From contig CM022302.1 of assembly GCA_011799875.1 (NCBI GenBank), forward strand, positions 180,536,942 to 180,600,941: a stretch of 64,000 nucleotides of DNA. Direction: 5' to 3'. Of the stretch, positions 46,861 to 59,200 are shown one piece after another (within the stretch, counting starts at the first letter, position 1; every line of letters begins with the position of its first letter). Both the position numbers and the translations under genes were made by a program. The DNA comes from Thinopyrum elongatum. Lineage: Eukaryota; Streptophyta; Magnoliopsida; Poales; Poaceae. Under the pieces are notes generated by a model. The model saw nothing but the letters and a program-made list of their open reading frames with translations, was not told where the DNA came from and did no database searches.

Positions 46861-48377
46861 CAACAAACTCTTAACTCACCACACGTTCATAGCTTCTAGA
46901 CTTTTTTTTAATTTCTTTCTTGATAGCAAACACGTCATGACTGACTCTGTCCTTGTGCCAAAATTTTCTTTTGTCCAGACAAATCTCTAATATGCTGCAC
47001 ATACGAGCACCTTGGCAATTCAGTATGGAACAAGTCTCCCATAAGAGCACCCCAGCCCGGCCTACTACCAGACCACCATGGCCCTCACGTGGCTTCACCT
47101 TGGGTCCCTGTTTCCGCTCTCGGCCTCAGGCCACCCAGCCTGCTGCCTTCGAACCAGCGCCGCAACCAGCAGCTTGGCCGACAGCTACTGCGACGCCCTT
47201 TCGTGAGGTCCAGCGGTAGCTATCAGATCGATCGGACAGTGAATCACCAAAGGGCGTCGCAGACAAGTCTCCTCGTGCGTCGTCTCTTAGGCACAAGGTT
47301 GAAGAGGTCGGGTGCTAGCTCGGCAATGGAGCGGCCATCGAGCTAGTGATCAGACTAGAAGAGACATGTGTGATCATCACCCAAGGTCCATGTAGTAGAA
47401 TCCCGAAAAATTTGCCTGACCTCCCGGTCACAGGGGGGTAGATGCCGCCAGGGCCGAGATGGGGCCGTAGCCTATAGCCATAACTAACGTACACGCCTCC
47501 ACTGTTCATCTTCTTCTTCCTTCGTCCCTCTGTTGTTCTTCTCTTACGTTTCAGTTCTGCTTCCTCCTCTTCTTTTTTATCTTTGTTTTCGTTCTATCCA
47601 ATTACGTACGTTTCTTTACGTCATCTCCACTCATTTGTTCATGCTCTCCTATCTGTTCTCTGTTTCATGCATTGTTCTTCCTTTGCAAAATTTCTACTCT
47701 CGTTTTCCCAACTTTTTATGTTCTCTTTCCTGGCATATGGATCCTTCTATTCTTCAATAGTTGCATACATGTACTATCAAATATTCATTTTTTAAAACAC
47801 TTCGATACCATAGTTATGATTTTCCCCTACCCGATTTCAATTTCACTTTCAAAGTGCACTTCTTTTGGTATTATTTGGTTTCATTTTTAGTGCTAACATG
47901 TGTTCTCTTCTTCTACTAAGTTACAGCCTATGAGACGGATCTTTTTCGTCATGAAACTTAGTCCATGCATTAAGTTGTGCCCGTTGGAACTTGTGCCTAT
48001 TCTGCTCGATAATTTCCTAGTAATTTATTATTGCGCACAACCAACAACTCGTGACCCCATCTTAGCTACCATTAATATTTGAGGTGAGGACAACGCAGAC
48101 GCCTCATCTTCTTTCTTTGCCCCCTTTCTCCATCCTCTCGTTCCTTTCTACTCCCATCCTCTAGATTGCTCTATTCACACTTCGAAAGTGCTGCACGATC
48201 CCTTCACGCACGATGTGCGCACGACACCATCTGAAGCTAGACAAATTAGAAAACAAGGAAATTCAATGGTGAAGATCACTTGTCGTCTATGGATCGTGTA
48301 TGAATCCATCGTGTGTATAGCAGTGCTCGTCACACTTCTACCAGACTGTTGCTGCGACCGCTTGTTGGATGTCGACG
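46861..48377. other. Region without a supported gene
   Basis: A GC-richer part (47040-47480) gives way to T/C-rich DNA. The only clear structure is an inverted repeat: 47191-47206 (CGACGCCCTTTCGTGA) and 47244-47259, 15 of 16 bases complementary, with a 37-nt loop. The end of the stretch could include the promoter or first exons of the gene copy that follows. Confidence 0.5.
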
Positions 48378-50480
48378 GAGACAGTCGTGGATGAGGAGTG
48401 CGCAGTCATCATGTGGTTGTGGAGGTTGCCCCTGCAGGAAGAGCCATGAAAAAAACCGCAATCGGTCCCAATTCTGTTAATGTGGAGGTAAATCACAATG
48501 TATACTTGTTAATCTCCTCCAACTCAGGTTTGACTACTTCTTTGTTCTAAATTGGTTGTTGGTATTTTTGTAGTGCCCTATTTGCAATGATCACAGAGGC
48601 TTGTGCCACGAGGACAACATTCTGAAGAAGAACTCCCTCTTTTTGTGACCTAGTTGCAGAGAAAGAATGACACATTTCAACAAATTCTTTGATGTCTGAT
48701 TTAGTTGTTACTTGTTAGTTCATCATTGGTTTGCCTATTGACTGGACAAAATGTCGATCCAACAGTCTTTCAACCGCCTCTGTTTATTTGATCATGTTTC
48801 AAAACTTTAGTTGAATGAGATGTTCTTTTAATTTATCCTGATGTCATACAGGTTCAAACCTATAAACTCGTACCAATATTTTACCTACTGCTGGACCACG
48901 ACCTAAACATACATAAGCTTTATGTGTGTACCAATTCTGATATTCATGTCTAAGTATCTGTAATTTTGAGATTCTGTGACATGAAACTTCTTACATTTCA
49001 ATTTTAAGCCTACACCTCGTTCTCTGATATATAGTCATTAAAGAAATAATATCAGCAACATACAATCTTCTTTTCGTAAGAATATTCACTTCATAATTAT
49101 TTTCAACAACATTTCTTTATTTACTTGCATTTTCCTATATAATGCCCTGCTTTCCAAGGAATGATTTCTTAAAACATATCAGCATTACAAGATCTATTTC
49201 AACTGAACTTAGAATTTTTCTTAAGGCAAAAGGAAGAGTCAATTTTTTTTACGTTACCGATAATCAAGAAAAAACTTATTCCACTATCAACAAGTGCAAA
49301 CAGTTCTTATATGTGTACCACATGTTGTTGTGTCACATATTGCTGGACCACCACCTAAGGATACATAAGTTTTGTTTCGATACCAATTTTGATAGTCATG
49401 TCTACAAATACTTAATGTTCATGTTCTCTCACATGAAACCTCTTACATTTGAATATTGACCCTACGTATCATTCTCTGTACTATAATAGTTAAACAATAT
49501 TATCACCAACATACAGTCTTCTTTCCATACGAAATTCAGTTCATAATTGTCTGTAACAATACTTATTTTTTTATTTCCATTTTCCTCAGGATTTGTTTCA
49601 GCTAAAATTTCATTATTTCTTGCGACAAAACAAGGATTCAGTTTTGTTGTTGATGTGATTAATAATGAAGAAAAGAAATCACTGGCGAGAACTGGAGACA
49701 GTTCTTATATGTGTACCGCCTCCACCATGGATTTGTCAATTAATGCCCCCCCAATTGGCTCATTATCTGTCCAGTTACCGACCCATCCACGTTTTCATCC
49801 ATGTATGTATCGACCATACTTCAGTCCAAATTTCTTCTGTTATACTTCCATATTTGCGTACTATTACTTCTAGTTAATATACTTGTACTTGTATATATGT
49901 CATAGCTTATTTGAAACTGAATTCAAACAGAAAAAATTGTGAGGAACATTGATACTACATATACCACAGATAATACCTGGATAGACTTGGGGCGTGCAAT
50001 TAAATTTGTTAAGCGTATTCAGCGCTTTCAAAGCAGATATGAAATTCTGAATCCTGATTATGTATACACTCCATTACACTCTTTGATGAAGTCTAACATC
50101 AAGAGAAACATCTGGTAATATTTCTATCCAGTATCATTTTTTTCAAAACAGTGCCTTACACTATATATAGTCCTGCCTTTCTTACAATTTTTTCTTTTGA
50201 CAGCAACTACCGAATCATGTGATGTATAGCCTGATATATGATGATGTTCAATGAGGATTCTTCCAGAGCCCGGCATTGACTTCACGTCCACATACAAATG
50301 TTCCGTCGATGATCTTGTGACCATTAATGGCTAGCAACACATATTGGAGTGGACCAAATTCAAAGTTGAAGACCTTGTGATGTTCATTCATCAACAGAAT
50401 AGCCCGGGCGCCAACTGTACTGATCGTGTTGCATTGAACTGTTTGTAGACATGTGGTGCTGATGCACATATCTTATTTGT
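48378..50480 (+). pseudogene. B3-like multi-exon gene copy A (degenerate)
   Basis: First of three tandem copies. Exon 1 ends at 48487 (donor GTAAAT). Exon 2 starts at 48574 after TTTTTGTAG and reads CPICNDHRGLCHEDNIL. Exon 3 (from about 49133) reads PCFPRNDFLKHISITRSIST and FLKAKGRVNFFYVTDNQEKT; a duplicated, diverged copy of it lies at about 49590-49810. Exon 4 (49931-50112) reads RNIDTTYTTDNTWIDLGRA and YVYTPLHSLMKSNIKRNIW before a GTAATA donor. Exon 5 (from 50204, acceptor TTGACAG) reads STYKCSVDDLVTING and EWTKFKVEDLVMFIHQQN, the end of a B3-type domain, with a stop in place of the conserved Trp. Stops and shifts make it a pseudogene. The B3 assignment rests on the ING-W-x-F and K-G-x-hydrophobic spacing only. 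Confidence 0.5.
48890..49716 (+). repeat. Tandem duplication of intron plus exon 3 in copy A
   Basis: Two adjacent diverged units of about 430 and 375 bp each run from GCTGGACCACGACCTAAACA (48890) or GCTGGACCACCACCTAAGG (49342) to CAGTTCTTATATGTGTACC (49318 and 49716). They share the intron tail, ACATGAAACNTCTTACATTT and the exon 3 start. Confidence 0.75.
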
Positions 50481-52030
50481 ACTCATTAGTATTACTCCTA
50501 TGCCATGTCAACACATTTCATGCCTTATTAAGATGCTACTCGCTCTGGCTTTCTATATCTCCAAGATTTTTAGGTGTTATGATCACACCCATTATTTAGT
50601 ATTATATATTTTTCTTTGAGTTTAAGAATTATCTACCATGGTATAAAGGTTTACAATTTTACGTTTATGAATTAGGAGTTTTTTATTTCCCTTTGTAATG
50701 AATTTATCTACTTTAGAGTTTAGAGTTATAGTTTAGGCTTTACGGTATCCGTTTAGTGTTTACCGTTAGACTTTACTGTCTACAATTTGGACTTTAGCAA
50801 TTACAATGTATACTGTCAGGGTTTATCCTTTATTGTTCATGGTGCAACGATGTGTTTATGAGTTATTGTGTGGGGTTTATTGTTTGGAGTTTAGTGTTTA
50901 GTGCAAGACTTTACTGTCTACATTGCACTTTAGCAATTAGAATGTATACTGCCAGCTTTTATCGTTTATTGTTCATGGTTTAGCGATCTGTTTAGTACTT
51001 TTGATTCAATTTTAAAGTTTGTATTTCTTCATTAATACCTGTTATCAAATCACCGAGCTTTGCCTTCGACATAAACTCCGCAACTCTAGTATGCAATCGC
51101 TGATTTACATTATTCTTAAAGAAAATGTTATTATTTCAAAACATTTCATCTTCAAGTCGACTTCACTATCAATTAGTAAACACACTTGTGTTTACACAAG
51201 TACCAAATAACTATAACAGTTTTGACCTTGAATCAGTATAATTACAGCTCGCCTACCTCTTACTACCATTGCTTTTAATTAGAAAAGTTGATGTGTACGA
51301 GGCACACTTAGGCACTAGGCATCGATCAAACACCTCACCTAGATAAGTGAAATTATAGGCATGACTTGCAAGAAATTATCCACTCACGTGATAAATCATG
51401 CGATATTGCACAGACGAGCCAAATGGAGCATATCATTAGTTAGTAGTTTACTCACATAGATTTTTTCAGAATTAGTTTACTCACTCATATGATCTAAATC
51501 AATATTGATACACGTATAATATTCCAAATACAGCTCGATAGAAACAAGTTTACGTTTCCTAGGTTGTGCCTAGGGCGCTTAAGATGCCATGTAGGTGCTA
51601 GGACAAGGGCAACCACCTACCTCATGCCTAGCACTTTCTCCAACGTTGTCATTAGGCATGATATTAAACCTCTAAATATAAAAAATCCAACACTGTCAAG
51701 TTCCACTACGTTTCGTCTCCAATTCTCTTGTAAGAGATTTTGTTCCTAACAGAGTAACCTAAATCAAGTGTTTGTACATAATTAAATACACCGCCACTCT
51801 TTTTGTTACAGTGTACAGTAGTATTCTAATCACAATACTAAGTTTAATCATCCGAAACTTGCTGGCTCGCCATAGAAGAACCAAGTTTGGTTCTCCAAAA
51901 CTTACTGAACACAAACGTTTTGCCTCCTTAATTTATTTGTACACAGGCCACATCGTAGTTCCAGTTACAAGATACAACCCATTTACTTTGTGCTCCCACC
52001 TAAGCTTGCTCCCTTGCATCCCACACACAT
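50481..52030. other. Spacer between gene copies A and B
   Basis: AT-rich, no supported gene. Between 50768 and 50990 two copies of an about 90-bp unit (AGACTTTACTGTCTACA..., ...TTATTGTTCATGGT) stand in tandem, in a longer stretch of GTTTA-rich low-complexity sequence (50600-51000). Confidence 0.6.
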
Positions 52031-54031
52031 GAATCTTCGGACCTTGTCCGCTCTCCTCCGCTCTTCCTTTTGGTCTGAGTTATCATCTTGTAGATTTACT
52101 CTCATCTCAAATGAAATGGGCGGTGTTGACACCGGTCACAGTATCTTCACCTCTCCGGGGGCTCTGTCCAACGACAGTTACTCCCTTCGTTCATCACCTT
52201 CTGCCATCGGCAATGTCCATAGGGCAAAAAAAAAAACAATCGAGTTGATTTCAGACCTTCTGATTGAGGTAAATTCCCGTGTATCACGATTAATTTCATT
52301 ATTTCCTATTGTATGTTGTATTCATATTTGTAATCCATCCAACTAAATATTGTTGGATACAATTTTCTCGATCTCATATTAGGGTTCTTATTCGTAGTGC
52401 CCAATGTGCAAGCATTTTGCGAGCTAGCTTCGACGGCCGATGGAATCAATGTTACCCAACAGCATGGCTTCATTTCTTGCACGGTCTCTCGCACAATCCC
52501 CCTTCTCTCGTCCATATGTTTACAGGTTTGCAGAAAACAGTCCAGTATTTTTCCTTAAACAGTGCAAGTCATCTGAATATGAATATTCAATAATTGCTTC
52601 TTAGACATTCTCATTTTAGCAAACATTTTCGAATATTCAATAGTTTGCAAACATTCTAAATATTAAATTGATCTAGCACACGCAATTTCCCCTACATTTT
52701 ATAAATTATTGAGGTCCTGTTACAGAAACATTGTCGATCTAAAAGCTAAGTTGCATCAGTACTAACTTCTATGGAAGTGATAAGTTTTGAACAACAAACT
52801 TAGCTTGCTCTAGCACTTTCAACCTTATCTAGCTCCCAAAATTAAATTTATCAGAGGGACAACAACACTTGAGTAAATAAACTCATTCAGAACTTTGAAT
52901 TTAAAAAATTGTTTCTACCTTCCTGTTGACAACATGATATTGTTTTCATAATAAATTTAGAATCTCTTGATTTTATGATAACATATTCTATTGTGTTCAT
53001 GTTACTGTTTATAATTTGTTCATTCCTATTTCTTCCAGTTCAATAAAATAATATGAGTGTGCATTTTTATTTCCCTGTTCTTTTTCGCAGTATATTCCTT
53101 GCTTTGCCCGAGAAGATTTCCTAACAAAATCGGGGTTACCGATACATGAAGACAACACTATTCAGATCACATTGCATACAAACCATGGCTTTTAAGTTCA
53201 AAGTTTAGGTTAACAACGAAGCAAAAGGTTCCTCCTATACTACTGGGGAAAATGGAGAGACTTTACCATCTATTATGCACTACAAGTTAGTGATCAAATG
53301 CTACTCCACGTATCAGAAAACAACGTTATCATTTATGCTACTTTACATGAGCACATCCATTCTTGCATTCATCAAAGTTAGTTTAATTTCAATTTGCTAC
53401 ATGTTCACATATCATTTATAGTTCCACCAGTTTACTTAACTAATTATTCTTTACTCTTACAAGTATAAACAATGATTTTTTTTCCTATGTGGGTTATTTC
53501 AAAGCGAACTATGCTACACGTTCCTACGTTAACACGATGTAGTTTACTCGTCATTCTAAATTTCATTGGCAACAACCAGAGCATGTGATGCGGTTTGTTA
53601 GTACTTTTCCGTGCCTTACTCTGAAATTTAGTGTTGGATTTCACTTGTAATATGTGTTCTTCTTGTCCATACGTTGAACAAAACAAAATGTGTGAAGAAA
53701 ATGCTAGTATAAACTTACCCACTTTATTTCACTTGGAGTATATCATTAAAGTTGTCTTATATTCTGTTTATTCTTGTTCCAACAGAAATTACCTCTTCAT
53801 GTTCTTCCTCAAGTCATGCCTGATCGCGGTCTGCTCACACTTGTCTTAGGTCAACACTTCAAACTGGTGTCAACCTACTGCATTTGCCCTAAAACTCACC
53901 GCATTACCATTAATGGGTGGGCATATATCATGAGATTATGTCGAGATTTCAAAATTGGACACAATGTTATGTTGATGCTATATCAAGGCAGTTTAGTTCT
54001 TTTCCTCCTCATCGACACAATCCCTTCATGA
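52031..54031 (+). pseudogene. B3-like multi-exon gene copy B (degenerate)
   Basis: Exon 1 candidates run to 52268 (donor GTAAAT, the same as copies A and C) and include KKKTIELISDLLIE. Exon 2 (52398-52524) starts CPMCKHFASELRRPMESM. Exon 3 starts at 53091 after TTTTTCGCAG and reads YIPCFAREDFLTKSGLPIHE and NTIQITLHTNHGF, then a frameshift and FKVKVNNEAKGSSYTTGENG-like sequence. The exon equivalent to A's exon 4 is not recognisable. The last exon (53786-54031) is fully open: KLPLHVLPQVMPDRGLLTLV, THRITINGWAYIMRLCRDFK, IGHNVMLMLYQGSLVLFLLI, a good fit to the second half of a plant B3 domain (REM-type), ending in TGA. Probably a pseudogene, but the last exon looks under constraint or recent. Confidence 0.55.
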
Positions 54032-54957
54032 ATATCATTATAGAAGATACATATTACTTTCGCAGTGCCGCGTCAGATGTTCCTTTTAAGTACTGTATGA
54101 TAAGTACTCTAATGTATATCTGTGTCTCATGGATTTTAAGTACTAATTACTATGTACTTTGTTAAGTAACTTTTCTTATTTAAGTTATTGATAAGTATGT
54201 TGTACAATGTGATAACTACTAACACGTCCTATGTGAAGATTTTTACAATGCACATCTAATGGAAATTATAATTAATTTCATAAAATTGGAACCAGTTTAT
54301 TTTCATCAGATGATTGTGGGTTTGTTCACTGCAACTTCCTTCGCACGGAACGTTCAAAAATAACATTATTCTTCCTTTTTATTTCATGCCGCTTTCTTGA
54401 ATTTCCACCTTTTTAAGTTTGAATGGGTTTCTTCGAAATTTAACGTACAGCTATATAGTCCCTCTCCTTTATCTAAATTTGTTTGACAATTTTACTGATC
54501 TTGAACCGGCTTATGATCTTTAGCATGTTGCATGGTTTAGCAAATTACTTTGCTAAAGAATATGGATGTTACCTCCTGCAATTGTCGTACCATTATACCA
54601 AATTAGCAATAGTTATATACATGTGATGGAGCGCTAAATTTATCCCTATAAGCAAGTTTGGTACAGTTAAATTTAAGACTTTTGCAACCGCCTTCTCAGT
54701 TCCATTGCTTGTAACTTAATAAATTGTTCCCCTTCCTTCAGTCTCTGCACACATCTCCACTCTGCTTCTAGTTACGAGACATCGGATTCTCCCCCACCAA
54801 CTTCATTTATTTCCTGGGCGCAAGTATTTCTTCTAGGGTGCTCTTAGGCAGGCGGCTTCTTTCATCTTATTGCCTTCCCTTATATCTCCTCTATTCTCAC
54901 TCGTATCAGTTCTTTCTCCGCCGCGTCTTGCTATGCTTCTACAACTGCATTTAACAA
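54032..54957. other. Spacer between gene copies B and C
   Basis: About 0.9 kb, AT-rich, with no open frame or repeat I can support. The last 150 bp become pyrimidine-rich and probably hold the promoter or 5' leader of copy C. Confidence 0.5.
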
Positions 54958-56216
54958 ACTGCCGAAACACCCAATGGCGATGGATTCATCGTCAAACAGA
55001 GGTAAATCTCATTTTAATAGGCTTAATCGTGTTGAAATTTCCTTTCATCATTTTCTTTTCTCCTGAATGCAAGTTTCATATTCCTAGTGCTCAATCTCTT
55101 ACGACATTAGAGGGTTATGTACGCGTGAGATTGTTTTGGACAACAATAGCTATCGCTCTATTTCGCACCACTCACAAAGAAACTACGGTAAGCTCTAATT
55201 TATTCTCCTTTGTTTCTACTGGACAATCCATATTTAAGTAAATGACATAGTTTATCTGGATTGCAGTTCATATCTGACAAAGATGCATATCTGCTAGATG
55301 ATTTATGATAGATATTTTTCTGTATATCTATATTTAAATAATTTCTATGTATTTTTTTCATATCTACTTGATTGCTCATATGCTTCTATTTATATAATTT
55401 ACATGATGATTTAGGAATTTCAAAATCATTTGTAGATATCGGTATCTTACTGACGCATTATTTTTTAACGGGTTATTCTATGTTTTGTATTAACAACCAT
55501 TTATATACATTAATTTTTACTAGGTGATTCCCTGCACGCAAGAAAGTATTTCTTGGACAAATTGGGTATAATACAACATGAGACAAGGAAACTTTCAACT
55601 TACCTGCAGACAAAAGACGAATTGGCTTTCATGATCAACGTCACAAATGACAAAAACAGAACTTGTTTTACTGGGAACAAATGGACTAAATTTATGCAAC
55701 TGTATGATCTTAAGTGTCATAAGGAAATGTACCTGAAAGTAGGTGGTGAGCCTGCTCCGTTCATTGGTGTGCAACTTCCCAAACCCCCTGTCACTCATCC
55801 ATGTAACTATTGTTGTTCATAAATCCATTGACATATCATTTCTGGAACATCGGTCTTTCTCTAGTAGTTACTTTTATTTGTACTAGTTCCAAATTAATTT
55901 GTATTTCTTCTAAGTTTCAAATAGGTTGTACTCCTAACTAATTATATTGACAAATACTATTTTAGCTTACTTCAACCTCCATGCACCACAAAGACAATTT
56001 GTTGACAAAATTCGTAGCATGAAAGGGACAACAACAGGATGGAAAGACACTGGCAGTGTAATCATGTTTATTTGGCACTTAGACTGGTTTCTGCACATCT
56101 ACTGTACGGAATCAGCTGATCATGAGTATGTGCCATTGTTAGATACTTGGAGAAAGTCCAACATTGACCACAAACAACTAGTAATAATTCTTGCAATACC
56201 AATTTTACATTAAATA
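54958..56216 (+). pseudogene. B3-like multi-exon gene copy C (degenerate)
   Basis: Exon 1 ends at 55001 (MAMDSSSNRG-like, donor GTAAAT). Exon 2 (55088-55187, acceptor TTCCTAG, donor GTAAGC) reads CSISYDIRGLCTREIVLDNN, clearly parallel to copy A's CPICNDHRGLCHEDNIL. Exon 3 (about 55524-55802) is open in FLDKLGIIQHETRKLSTYLQ, TKDELAFMINVTNDKNRTCF, GNKWTKFMQLYDLKCHKEMY and VGGEPAPFIGVQLPKPPVTH; its start is shifted by one base. Exon 4 (from 55966) includes YVPLLDTWRKSNIDHK, matching A's YTPLHSLMKSNIKRN. The copy is cut short by the LTR at 56231, so the second B3 part is missing. Confidence 0.5.
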
Positions 56217-56230
56217 TAATTCTTACTCTA

Positions 56231-59200
56231 TGTAACATCCCAAAATTCTAAATTTTGGAATGTTATATTTAATAAATATATAATATTGTTTGTTTGATTG
56301 TTGTGTGATGAAGAGTGAAATTTGAAACTTTTGAAAGTTGAATGAGAGGGAATGAAATGACTTTCCCAAATTTTTACTTTGCATTTATGATCTCCATGAA
56401 TTCAAATACATTTCATCACAAAACCCTAGAGTGAAGATGATATGACTTCTTCCATTAAAAGAAATGAAAAGGGTTTTTTTGAAAAGATTTGAATTTCATT
56501 TGAAAATATTTCAAATTCAGAAGCTTTAAGCAACTCAATGAATTTTATGAATAAAGAGAGTTGGAAGTTTCAAGAAATCATTTGGAAAGTCATTTTGAAG
56601 TTAATTGAAACCCACTTTCCATTTGAACTTATTTGAATTTCCAAATTTCAAATTCTCTGAAAGTTATTCAAAATGAGAGAAGTAATATGACACATCAAAA
56701 ATTCAGAGGCATTTGACATATTTTTGGCCATGAGGAAAAACAGAAAAGATTTGGAAGTGGTTTGAAATTCAAATTCAAAACCATTTAGGAGTTATTTGGC
56801 TTTTATTCAAATATTTTTTTCTCCTAAAAATATATAAATGGAAATAAGGGTAAAATGATTCCCTTCAATGGAAAATTAGGAGAAAATAAATTTGAAATCA
56901 TTTTGGTATTTGAAAAATGATTTTTACTGGGTTTTATTGCAACAGCAGCACTGTTTGACTTTTATGATTTTTTGTAGATTTTAGTTGACTCTGAAAAATG
57001 GTTCACATTTTTCTGAAAATTTTGATATATTATATGTCTATAGAATGTTTTTATTTCTATTTAGTTCTGTTTCTTTTGTTATCTATTTAAAAAAACGGCC
57101 TAAGCCAAACGCACAAGGCACTAGCCGCCGGCCCACCTGGCCGAATCGGCCCATGGCCACCTCCCCACGCCGAAACGCTTCGCCTCTGTCGCCCGCTCCC
57201 TCCCTCACTCACCTCCGCCGCTGACAGCCGGGCCCCGCAGGCGTCTTCTTCCCCTCGCCCACGCCAGGCCACGCCGGAGCGCGCCCGAACCGCCGTCGAA
57301 TCCAGATTTCTCCGGGATCGTATCTCTGCCTTTCCCCTGCCCCAAGTTGGTCCGTCTATAAGTACCCCTCCTCCCCTCTCCGTTCCGCCCCTAAAGCCGC
57401 CCCGAACCCCTCTCCCTCACCGGAACCCGAGCGTTGCCACGCGCCATTGCTGCCCTGCCGCCCCACCGCGGCCCCCTCACCGCCACCTGCGCGCACCACC
57501 GTAACCCCCTCGCTCCCCTGGTTCTCCCCGACCACCGCCCCGAACTTGAAGAACCCTAGAACCCCGTTCCCCGTCACCACTAACGACCACCGCCGCCGCC
57601 AAGCGTTGTCGCCATCATGTCCATCGTCCCCGAGCCACACCGACGTCGTCCTTGTACTCGCCGTCGTCGTCCGCATCGAACGAAGCCGTCCTCAATGCGG
57701 GAGACCTACGGGGGACCTCGCCCGCATCGCCATCGAGCGCTGCCGCCATCGCCACTATCGCCGGAGTTCGTCGCCACCACGGTATGCTTCCCCCTCCATC
57801 CGATCTGTTATTGACGCTCAAGATTAGCTCCAAACGAACGGGTAGGTTTTTTAGATTAGATCGGTTCAGTACGGTTTATTCTCTGGTTTAGATCGAACCG
57901 GCCTCTATGGTTTTTCTTTTAGCCGCACCGTATGCCGTTTTTCTTAAGTGGTGCCCATCCGCCCGTTTAACTTCCGCAATGCACACCCGCATCGAATCAG
58001 AATCTGACACGTGGCCACTGTCCGATCGATAGCAAGTTTTCTTTTTTCTGTTTTATTTAGTTTTATAGAAATAGTTCTGTTTTTAGAAATTCAATATCTT
58101 TTATTTTATAGATCCAAATTGAGTGATTCTAGTTGCATTAGATTCAAAATTTCTTGAAGCTTCTGTTTATGTACTTAGTTTTTCAAATTTGAGCAATTTA
58201 CAATTATTTCAAAAAAATTCAAATAACTAATTTGGCCATATCTTGAGTTTTATAATATATTTTGATTGATTTTTTTTCTACAATTTTGTTATTGTTTTGT
58301 TTATCCAGTAGCACATAGTGATTTATTTTTAGTTTATCTTAAATTAGGTTATTTGCAAAAATAGTATTGTTTTGACTTAGTTTTGTTTTACCTTTAAACT
58401 TTTAGTTTTAATTGTTTTTAAATTATTTCTTTTATCACTATTGACAAATTTAGTTTTGTTTCTGTTGATCAACAGAAGAAAAAATTTATTTTCTTTAGTT
58501 TTGTATGAAAACTTGTATAGGTCATAGTTACAGTTTTATAAAATCTTTTTATTTGTTTCTTTTTGCTACTAAAAGTTTATGAAAAATACTTTCTGTTAAA
58601 TTAGTTGTTTTACATTTTCTTTTCTGTTAATTTATTAGTTTAGTGTTTTAATTGCTGTTAAGTTTTTACTTAGGGCAGAACTATATTAGATGTTTGTAGT
58701 AAAGTCATAGAATGTTTCTTTGTAGTTTTATTTGAAGTTTCTTTGTAGTTTTATTTGAAGTTTCTTTGGAAGTTTTTCGTTAGTAGTTTTTCTTTGTAGT
58801 TTTATTTGAAGTTTCTTTGGAATTCATTTGAGTTTTGTTATTGAGTATCTTTGTTGTCTTAATTGTTATTTTGAGTGCTAGAATGTTTGCTTATGGGAAT
58901 GTTATGTCTGTCTAATATAGATTTTCATCAGAGTGACGGGTAGTATTAAGTTATTTTCGAGAGTGTTATTATCTTCATCAACTTACCAGGCAAGTTCACT
59001 TTGACCATGTTGATTTATACCTATGATTTTACTTGCATTTAGTGCCAACTTTTCGTTAATCCCTCCAGTAGGAAATTGAATCCTTGTAGTTGAGTAGTAT
59101 GCATGAGGTAGGAGGAACCCATCCCCCTGTTACCAAGCCTGGGACGTTGTTTAGTTTTAAATGCTATGCTATAGTAGACGGGGTTGGTATGAGTGTTCGG

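Noticed and set aside
50600..51000. Interstitial telomere repeat
   Set aside because: The GTTTAG-like words are irregular and there is no TTTAGGG array.
57087..57891. Protein-coding genes in the GC-rich island of the long LTR
   Set aside because: Open frames on both strands overlap, are Pro/Arg/Ser-rich with no domain, and lie in a leader-like part of an LTR.
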